Positions 1 through 5,234 of a stretch of DNA of 7,228 bases are shown in pieces. The DNA lies in NCBI GenBank assembly GCA_001564135.1, contig LKNH01000133.1, positions 1 to 7,228 of the forward strand. The letters run 5' to 3'. This DNA comes from Halobacteriaceae archaeon Tc-Br11_E2g27. GTDB lineage: Archaea > Halobacteriota > Halobacteria > Halobacteriales > Haloarculaceae. Within the stretch, counting starts at the first letter, position 1. Every line of letters starts with the position of its first letter. Under the pieces are notes generated by a model that saw only the letters and a list, made by a program, of their open reading frames with translations, made no database searches and was not told the origin of the DNA. The position numbers and the translations under genes are program-made.

Positions 1-71
1 ACCACGCCCGCAGTTTCGACCATCCCGACCAGCTCGAAATTGTCGAGATTGGCGACCGGATTGAGCTTTGA
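1..71 (+). CDS. 3' end of an unidentified gene (C-terminal 22 residues)
   Basis: Only one plus-strand frame reads like the end of a haloarchaeal gene: from base 3 it gives HARSFDHPDQLEIVEIGDRI followed by E, L and a TGA stop at 69-71. The acidic, GC3-rich codons and the terminal 'IGDRIEL' look like the last beta strand of a cytoplasmic enzyme. The product cannot be named from this much. A T-tract and hairpin follow within 35 bases, which fits a gene end. From memory, a SAM hydroxide adenosyltransferase lies beside nadM and lon in Haloferax volcanii, so that family is one guess, but nothing in the 22 residues proves it. The alternative is that this frame is open by chance; one of the other two plus frames also stays open here. 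Confidence 0.45.
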   Translation, partial: HARSFDHPDQLEIVEIGDRIEL

Positions 72-80
72 TATTCTCGC

Positions 81-117
81 CGTTTTTGAAAGTAGCTGCT
101 TGCTACGTCTTCTCATC
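81..117 (+). terminator. Possible terminator: T5 tract plus small hairpin
   Basis: Ten bases after the stop of the upstream gene there is a T5 run (83-87), then an inverted repeat GTAGC (92-96) / GCTAC (102-106) with a 5-base loop, then a pyrimidine-rich stretch (CGTCTTCTCATCTT). Archaeal termination depends mainly on oligo-T in the non-template strand, which the T5 tract satisfies weakly. A 5-bp stem is easily found by chance, and it could equally be an upstream site for the next gene's promoter at 137-143. Confidence 0.3.
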
Positions 118-136
118 TTGATTAAACGGGAGTCAG

Positions 137-143
137 CTTTAAG
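137..143 (+). promoter_or_regulatory. TATA-like box for the coiled-coil protein gene
   Basis: CTTTAAG is centred at 140, about 31 bases upstream of the ATG at 171. That spacing places the transcription start at or within a few bases of the ATG and implies a leaderless mRNA, common in haloarchaea. There is no Shine-Dalgarno sequence at a useful distance from 171. The box also argues against the upstream TTG (147), which would lie only four bases after it. Confidence 0.55.
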
Positions 144-170
144 AGGTTGCCAGAAGGCACAGTATACACA

Positions 171-1364
171 ATGAGCGAACAGGCATTCGAGGAGGTAATC
201 ATCTCTTCCGAGGGAGTGACCGTGACAAAACGGTTCGAGGAGGATGAGTTTCCGGTTCCAGCAATCGCGTTCGAGTTTGAATCCGAACGCGACGAGGAGG
301 TAACTGTTCGGCTTACAGATACTGTCCCAGAGCCGATATCAGTGGAAGATCTTGGGTTTCATCCGGAGTACGGGAGCGAATACTGGACGATGGACGAAGA
401 GCAAATCACGTTCGAGCGGCCGCTTTCACCGGATTCGGAGTACACAACCGTCTACGGTATCCGTGCAACGGGAAGCGACGATATCGAGCAGTTTCTGACC
501 GAGCCCGAACTTGAGAAGGTCGACCCACCGCTACCGGAGGCGAAAAAAGCCGACGGTAGTGATGACGATATCGTCAAAGAGGCGCTCGCAGAGGAAAACG
601 AACTCTCGCTTGATGAGGGAGATATCCCGGACGGCATCAGCGAAGAGGACCTTCCAGCGGATGCGGACGAATCGGATATCGCCACGCTGGAGCTGAACGA
701 ACCGGAACTCGCTGAGGAGGACGATACGACGGCCCCCGAAGACGAGAGCGCTCCAGTAACAGAGGGTGACAGCCTTGTGAGCGCACTCGCAGCGGAAATT
801 CAGCAGGGCGGTGTCAGCGACGAGGAACTCACAACGCTCCGGGAGGCGCTGGGTATTACCGAAGATGCCGGAAGCACCGCTGCCCGTCTTGACCAGCTAC
901 AGCGCGATATGGGCGATTTGCGTGCCTATACGGCAGCGCTAGAGGAGTTCCTTGACGAGAACGGAACCGGCGAAGAGCTGATTGAAGGCTTCGAGGAACA
1001 GGTTGAGGGTATGACAGAACGTGTCTCGACGCTGGAATCGGAGCTCAACGCGGTCTCGGAGACAGTCGAGGAAGTGAAAACGGTCGAAAGCGACGTCGAG
1101 ACCGTCGCCGCCGATGTCAACCGCGTCGAAACCGAACTGAGCGCAGTAAGCGACGAGGTACAAACAGTCGACGAAGAGCTCTCAGCGGTCAGCGGCGATA
1201 TCGAATCGGTCGAAGAGACCCTTTCAGAGCTTGAAAAGCAGGTCGAAACGCTGGCGTCACAGGTCACCGACGAGGATATCGAAGAACGCATCGATGACAT
1301 GTCACAGGCAGTTTCCGACCTGCAAGACTGGCAAGAACAGATTAAAGCCACGTTCGGCGGCTAA
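171..1364 (+). CDS. Acidic protein with N-terminal beta-rich domain and long C-terminal coiled coil; family not recognised
   Basis: The protein has 397 residues from ATG 171. I chose this start because the TATA box at 137-143 is correctly placed for a leaderless mRNA; an in-frame TTG at 147 would add only eight residues. Residues about 5-105 alternate hydrophobic and charged stretches (VTVTKRF, IAFEFES, VTVRLTD, ITFERPL, TTVYGIRA), suggesting a small Ig-like beta sandwich. Residues about 105-200 are a very acidic Pro/Asp/Glu/Ser linker. Residues 202-228 (LVSALAAEIQ...LREALG) look like a short amphipathic helical motif. Residues about 235-383 form a near-continuous coiled coil, and the chain ends ATFGG. 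There is no signal peptide, transmembrane segment, cysteine or catalytic motif, so a cytoplasmic structural, scaffold or adaptor role is an inference. I remember similar N-terminal sequences in other haloarchaea but know no function. It is convergent with nadM, 34 bases between stops. Confidence 0.88.
   Translation: MSEQAFEEVIISSEGVTVTKRFEEDEFPVPAIAFEFESERDEEVTVRLTDTVPEPISVEDLGFHPEYGSEYWTMDEEQITFERPLSPDSEYTTVYGIRATGSDDIEQFLTEPELEKVDPPLPEAKKADGSDDDIVKEALAEENELSLDEGDIPDGISEEDLPADADESDIATLELNEPELAEEDDTTAPEDESAPVTEGDSLVSALAAEIQQGGVSDEELTTLREALGITEDAGSTAARLDQLQRDMGDLRAYTAALEEFLDENGTGEELIEGFEEQVEGMTERVSTLESELNAVSETVEEVKTVESDVETVAADVNRVETELSAVSDEVQTVDEELSAVSGDIESVEETLSELEKQVETLASQVTDEDIEERIDDMSQAVSDLQDWQEQIKATFGG
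1041..1217 (+). repeat. Two-heptad (14-residue) repeats within the coiled coil
   Basis: Residues 291-304, 322-335 and 336-349 of the coiled-coil protein are variants of one 14-residue unit: ELNAVSETVEEVKT, ELSAVSDEVQTVDE and ELSAVSGDIESVEE. A diverged 17-residue segment (305-321, beginning VESDVETVA) lies between the first two. The register is regular, with Leu/Val at core positions and Glu/Asp/Ser outside. The similarity is clearer at protein than DNA level, which suggests old internal duplication or strong heptad constraint rather than a recent tandem expansion. Confidence 0.7.
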
Positions 1365-1398
1365 AGTCGAATACAGCACTTCGTCAAGCCATCTCTGA

Positions 1399-1899
1399 CT
1401 ACTGGACTGACCGAATCCGATCAATTCCATCAATCTCCTCGATAACCTCCACAACGGAGTCGGGAACATACTGTTCCCACTCCGAATTATCGACCATCGC
1501 TCGGCGAATTTTGCTCCCTTTCAGATTGCCCCGGTCGAACATCTCCGTCTGGCGAACCTCGACGCCAGCCTCGTTGAACAGGCGGACGACAAGCGGATTG
1601 TTGGAATAGGCCACATCGAACCACGGAGACATACTCTGGACGTGACTGACCCAGACTGCATTCCGGTCGAGGTCTTCGATGGGGACGGCATAGTGGGTGG
1701 TTTCAAATGACTCTAACGTCTTTCGTATCATCATCATCCGCTCACCGGCGGTAAACGGATTTCTGGGCGAGTGTGAGGCGTCCGCGCTCCCAATCCCCAG
1801 AATGAGTTCGTCTACGTCATCGATAATTTCTCGGACAACCCGCTCGTGGCCGCCATGAAACGGCTGAAAGCGACCGATAAGAATCCCTCTCGTAGGCAT
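1399..1899 (-). CDS. nadM: Nicotinamide-nucleotide adenylyltransferase, archaeal NadM type
   Basis: The product transfers AMP from ATP to nicotinamide mononucleotide to give NAD+ in the cytoplasm. The 166-residue length suits archaeal NadM. It opens with the class signature GRFQPFHGGHE (residues 9-19), containing the HxGH ATP-binding motif H15-G16-G17-H18. It also has the family segments GIGSADASHSPRNPFTAGER (35-54) and YSNNPLVVRLF (98-108). The C-terminal KGSKIRRAM (127-135) occupies the place of the phosphate-binding SxxxIR motif; the first motif residue, often Ser in relatives I recall, reads Lys here. The frame is open for 36 more codons upstream, but those residues are unlike the family and would run through the promoter. 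ATG 1899 lies 27-28 bases from a TATA box, so the mRNA is probably leaderless. The gene is divergent from lonB and convergent with the coiled-coil gene. Confidence 0.95.
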   Translation of the reverse strand: MPTRGILIGRFQPFHGGHERVVREIIDDVDELILGIGSADASHSPRNPFTAGERMMMIRKTLESFETTHYAVPIEDLDRNAVWVSHVQSMSPWFDVAYSNNPLVVRLFNEAGVEVRQTEMFDRGNLKGSKIRRAMVDNSEWEQYVPDSVVEVIEEIDGIDRIRSVQ

Positions 1900-1912
1900 A
1901 TCTCCACAATGA

Positions 1913-1939
1913 TACCGGACAGGATATAAGTACCCGGAC
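1913..1939. promoter_or_regulatory. Direct repeat TACC(C)GGAC flanking the nadM TATA box
   Basis: TACCGGAC (1913-1920) and TACCCGGAC (1931-1939) stand on either side of the TATA box, their CCGGAC cores 19 bases apart. One copy lies between the TATA box and the start and the other just upstream. That placement would suit a regulator competing with TBP/TFB, but the repeat is short and could be chance. Confidence 0.3.
1924..1929 (-). promoter_or_regulatory. nadM TATA box
   Basis: On the minus strand the sequence reads tacTTATATcc, centred about 27.5 bases upstream of the nadM ATG at 1899. This is the canonical archaeal TATA-to-start spacing and implies a leaderless transcript. No ribosome binding site is present before the ATG. 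Confidence 0.7.
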
Positions 1940-1963
1940 TTGGAGAAACAATACCTGAGATGA

Positions 1964-1978
1964 TGGTGAAATCCACCA
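1964..1978. promoter_or_regulatory. Short inverted repeat TGGTG-AAATC-CACCA between divergent promoters
   Basis: Perfect 5-bp arms with a 5-base spacer lie between the nadM and lonB TATA boxes, about 45 bases from the nadM box and 60 from the lonB box. It may be a regulator site in the 173-base divergent gap. Arms this short are expected by chance about once in a region of this size, so the call is weak. Confidence 0.2.
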
Positions 1979-2027
1979 GACAGCACCGGAATAACACCTC
2001 GAATCATCCACAGCAGGTAGGAGAAAG

Positions 2028-2033
2028 TATATC
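2028..2033 (+). promoter_or_regulatory. Probable lonB TATA box
   Basis: TATATC, in the context AAAGTATATC, is centred about 2030. It would start transcription near 2057 and leave a 5' leader of roughly 16 bases before ATG 2073. That leader (GGCTAGAGAAACGTTTGT) has no Shine-Dalgarno match. A weaker A/T-rich element (TTGAAATA, 2046-2053) is closer to the ATG and could instead give a nearly leaderless mRNA. Confidence 0.5.
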
Positions 2034-2072
2034 AGTCGACAGTCCTTGAAATACGGCTAGAGAAACGTTTGT

Positions 2073-4319
2073 ATGAGCAAGGATAACGACACTCCGGATA
2101 CCGACCGGGAACCCGACGGCGAGGAACCGACGGACACTTCGGAACCACCTCACAACGGTGATAGTTCCGAAGAGCCCGTCGAGCCACTCGACCGCGAGAA
2201 TCCGGCGGAACGTGCTCGTCACAATGGCGCTGGTGATGGCCCCGCACAGGGAATCCAGACACCTGACGAGCAACCGGAAGAGACCGAAAACGAGCAAAGC
2301 GCCATCGATGAAGCGCTCGGAAGCGATGTCGACGAGGATATGGATATCGACGAAGAGATCGCCGAGGACGACCCGCTCGGTGGGCTCCAAGTCGAATCTT
2401 CCGAGGATATCAAAGTACCCGACCGACTTGTCGACCAGGTCATCGGTCAGGACCACGCCCGCGATATCGTCCTGAAGGCGGCGAAACAGCGCCGTCACGT
2501 GATGATGATCGGTTCACCGGGGACCGGAAAGTCGATGCTCTCGAAGGCAATGACAGAGCTGCTCCCAAAAGAAGAGCTACAGGACGTGCTGGTCTATCAC
2601 AACCCTGAGGATGGGAATCAGCCGAAAGTCCGAACGGTCCCCTCTGGCAAGGGAGACCAGATTGTCGAAGCGCACAAAGAGGAAGCGAGAAAGCGCAACC
2701 AGATGCGGACGTTCATTATGTGGATTCTTATCATCCTCATTCTGGGCTATGCGCTGATTATCGTCCAGCAGATTTTGCTTGGCATTCTCGCAGCGGGTAT
2801 CATCTATCTCGCTTTCCGGTACATGTCCCGCGGCAGCGACGCGATGGTGCCGAATATGATTGTGAACACCGCCGACCAGCAGACCGCGCCGTTCGAGGAC
2901 GCAACCGGTGCGCACGCTGGGGCACTGCTCGGCGACGTTCGCCACGACCCGTTCCAGTCCGGTGGGATGGAGACGCCAAGCCACGACCGTGTTGAACCCG
3001 GTGGGATTCACAAAGCGAACAAAGGTGTGCTGTATGTCGACGAAATCAATACGCTCGACATCCGCACCCAGCAGAAGCTGATGACCGCGATTCAGGAAGG
3101 CGAGTTCTCCATCACCGGCCAGAGCGAACGCTCCTCCGGTGCGATGGTCCAGACCGAACCCGTCCCCTGTGATTTCGTGATGGTCGCCGCAGGGAACATG
3201 GATGCGATGCAGAACATGCACCCGGCGCTTCGCTCCCGTATCAAGGGATACGGATACGAAGTGTACATGGACGATACCATCGACGACACGCCGGAGATGC
3301 GCCGGAAATACGCGCGTTTCGTCGCTCAGGAGGTCGAAAAAGACGGTCGCCTGCCGCATTTCACCCGCGACGCTATCGCGGAGGTCATTCTGGAGGCACA
3401 GCGCCGTGCCGGCCGGAAAGACCACCTCACGCTCGAACTGCGTAACCTCGGTGGACTCGTCCGCGTGGCCGGCGACATTGCCCGCGCACAGAACAAAGAA
3501 TACACTGAACGTGGGGATGTGCTTGAGGCCAAACAGCGCTCGAAATCCATCGAGCAACAACTCGCCGATGAGTACATCGAGCGGCGCAAGGCCTACGATA
3601 TGACCGTCTCCGAAGGCGGCGTCGTCGGTCGCGTGAACGGACTCGCCGTGATGGGCGAAGACTCGGGTATCATGCTGCCAGTGATGGCAGAGGTAACGCC
3701 GGCCCACGGTCCGGGACAGGTGATTGCCACCGGAAAGCTCAAAGAGATGGCCAGAGAGGCCGTCGAGAACGTCAGCGCCATCATCAAGAAGTTCTCCGAA
3801 GAGGAGATAGAACGAGAGGTACCGGGCTGGAACGAGGAGCGATACGCTGACCACTCCTATCCAACCCAGTCGCTCGCCGGGAAAGACGTCCACATCCAGT
3901 TCGTCCAGACCGGACAGCAGGGTGTTGACGGGGACTCGGCATCGATTACCGTCGCAACAGCGGTCATCTCCGCGCTCGAAGATATCCCGATTCAGCAGAA
4001 CGTCGCCATGACGGGGTCGCTTTCGGTGCGGGGTGACGTGTTGCCCGTTGGCGGTGTCACCTACAAAATCGAGGCTGCCGCAAAGGCAGGTATCGATACC
4101 GTCATCATTCCGAAAGCGAACGAGCAGGACGTGATGATTGAAGATGAGTACAAGGAGATGGTTGACATCATTCCCGTGACCCACATCTCCGAAGTGCTCG
4201 AAATCGCACTCGCTGCCGAACCCGAGAAGGATTCGCTGGTTGACCGCCTCAAATCCATCACCGGCAGTGCACTGGAAGCCGAGGTCACCCCAAGCAGTGG
4301 GAAACCAAGCCCACAGTAA
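2073..4319 (+). CDS. lonB: ATP-dependent membrane-anchored Lon protease, archaeal LonB type
   Basis: This is an ATP-driven serine protease at the cytoplasmic membrane that unfolds and degrades regulatory, damaged and membrane proteins. The 748 residues carry an acidic, low-complexity N-terminal extension (1-105), then the AAA+ module: Walker A GSPGTGKS (147-154, K153), Walker B GVLYVDE (318-324, D323/E324), sensor-1 N375, arginine-finger candidates R387/R389 and sensor-2 candidate R464. Between Walker A and B two hydrophobic segments (about 213-230 and 234-250) form the LonB membrane anchor. The protease domain starts near 515 with the Ser-Lys dyad S622 (GDSAS) and K665 (VTYKIEAA). Their 43-residue spacing equals that of E. 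coli Lon as I recall it (S679/K722). All key residues are present, so the enzyme should be active. It lacks the large N-terminal domain of bacterial LonA. It shares an operon with the CPBP protease gene three bases downstream. The acidic extension is longer than I would expect outside haloarchaea. Confidence 0.97.
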   Translation: MSKDNDTPDTDREPDGEEPTDTSEPPHNGDSSEEPVEPLDRENPAERARHNGAGDGPAQGIQTPDEQPEETENEQSAIDEALGSDVDEDMDIDEEIAEDDPLGGLQVESSEDIKVPDRLVDQVIGQDHARDIVLKAAKQRRHVMMIGSPGTGKSMLSKAMTELLPKEELQDVLVYHNPEDGNQPKVRTVPSGKGDQIVEAHKEEARKRNQMRTFIMWILIILILGYALIIVQQILLGILAAGIIYLAFRYMSRGSDAMVPNMIVNTADQQTAPFEDATGAHAGALLGDVRHDPFQSGGMETPSHDRVEPGGIHKANKGVLYVDEINTLDIRTQQKLMTAIQEGEFSITGQSERSSGAMVQTEPVPCDFVMVAAGNMDAMQNMHPALRSRIKGYGYEVYMDDTIDDTPEMRRKYARFVAQEVEKDGRLPHFTRDAIAEVILEAQRRAGRKDHLTLELRNLGGLVRVAGDIARAQNKEYTERGDVLEAKQRSKSIEQQLADEYIERRKAYDMTVSEGGVVGRVNGLAVMGEDSGIMLPVMAEVTPAHGPGQVIATGKLKEMAREAVENVSAIIKKFSEEEIEREVPGWNEERYADHSYPTQSLAGKDVHIQFVQTGQQGVDGDSASITVATAVISALEDIPIQQNVAMTGSLSVRGDVLPVGGVTYKIEAAAKAGIDTVIIPKANEQDVMIEDEYKEMVDIIPVTHISEVLEIALAAEPEKDSLVDRLKSITGSALEAEVTPSSGKPSPQ

Positions 4320-4322
4320 CCC

Positions 4323-5222
4323 GTGACCCAGTGGGGTTCGTTTCTGGTTGTCACGCTCATTATTCTCGTTGTCGTACTCGTACTGGCAAGACAGTCCCAA
4401 GCACTTATCGAGGAGTACGAAACGGATGACCAGTCAGAAGAGGGCCAATCAGTGGATGGCCACTCAACTGACGACCAGTCAGGAGTGAGATTACAACTAG
4501 AACGACCACAAACGAACGGCTCGACCCCCGATACCCCGTCGGTTGAGCCAACGACGGATACAGAGTTAGGTGAAACGCACATAGCCGATGACGAGTTCAT
4601 CCCACCAGCAAAGCGCCAACCAGAGCCTGAACAGGAACTCGTTCTCACCCCGTTAATGATGCAGGCGAACGTCGCGGTAACCCAGGGAATCGTCGCCGTA
4701 CTTGTCATTGCGGCGGCATGGTATTTTGAGATACCCGCAGCGGCATTCGGCATCGTTACCGAACCGCTGAGTACTGGCTGGCCAGCAATTGTCGGCGGCC
4801 TCGCGTTCGGCCTCGTTCTCTGGGTAGGGAACGAAGGCGCAACGCGGGTGGCTGATGTCATCGGTGCGTCCTACGACGAACGCGTTCGGGAGTTGCTTGC
4901 ACCCGAAAGCAAGAGTGGTTGGCTCTTGCTGTTTGGCGTCGTGTTACCGCTGATTGCCATCTCCGAGGAACTGCTCTTTCGTGCAGCCCTGATTGGCGTC
5001 CCAGCGGCGGGGTTTGACATCTCCCCGTGGCTGCTTGCCGTTGGTTCCTCAGCCGCCTTTGCGCTTGGCCACGGCGCACAGGGCCCCGTCGGAATCGTCG
5101 TAACTGGCCTCCTTGGGTTCGTACTCGCTGCAGGCTACATCGTGACAGGAAGCCTGTTGCTGGTCGTCATTGCCCACTACGTAATCAATGCGTTGGAGTT
5201 TTTCACCCACGAGTATCGCTGA
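4323..5222 (+). CDS. CPBP (CAAX/Rce1-like, Abi) family intramembrane glutamic protease
   Basis: The 299-residue membrane protein has all three CPBP active-site motifs: EELLFR (E215, E216, R220), FALGH (F246, H250) and HYVIN (H285, N289). In this family the glutamate and histidines activate water to cut peptides within the membrane. Transmembrane segments are visible at about 5-23, 115-134, 152-170, 199-213, 236-249 and 255-290. An unusual hydrophilic stretch of about 90 residues (24-112), rich in Asp, Gln, Ser and Thr with short DDQS repeats, separates the first helix from the catalytic core. The GTG start is the first possible one after the lonB TAA. Only CCC lies between, there is no ribosome binding site, and both genes use the same frame, so translation is probably coupled to lonB. 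The substrate is unknown: archaeal members are not shown to act only on prenylated CAAX proteins. It ends 12 bases from the convergent MFS gene. Confidence 0.92.
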   Translation: MTQWGSFLVVTLIILVVVLVLARQSQALIEEYETDDQSEEGQSVDGHSTDDQSGVRLQLERPQTNGSTPDTPSVEPTTDTELGETHIADDEFIPPAKRQPEPEQELVLTPLMMQANVAVTQGIVAVLVIAAAWYFEIPAAAFGIVTEPLSTGWPAIVGGLAFGLVLWVGNEGATRVADVIGASYDERVRELLAPESKSGWLLLFGVVLPLIAISEELLFRAALIGVPAAGFDISPWLLAVGSSAAFALGHGAQGPVGIVVTGLLGFVLAAGYIVTGSLLLVVIAHYVINALEFFTHEYR

Positions 5223-5234
5223 TATCACTCTTCG

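Noticed and set aside
147..170. TTG start for the coiled-coil protein
   Set aside because: It lies four bases after the TATA box, so a transcript from that promoter would not contain it; ATG 171 has the right spacing.
1900..2007. Upstream extension of nadM by 36 codons
   Set aside because: It would translate the TATA box and the dyad, and its residues are unlike the family; MPTRGILIGRFQPFHGGHE is the expected N-terminus.
2004..2498. 164-codon minus-strand frame across the lonB start and its promoter
   Set aside because: It covers the acidic lonB N-terminus and the divergent promoter region and has no family-like sequence; it is a shadow of the lonB coding bias.
2577..4400. 607-codon open frame antisense to lonB
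   Set aside because: It mirrors the codon-position bias of lonB, its product is rich in His, Asp, Arg and Gly with no recognisable domain, and lonB on the other strand has every family motif. Long antisense frames are common opposite haloarchaeal genes.
4061..4861. 266-codon minus-strand frame spanning the lonB/CPBP junction
   Set aside because: The product is Ser/Thr/Trp-rich low complexity and lies opposite two clear genes.
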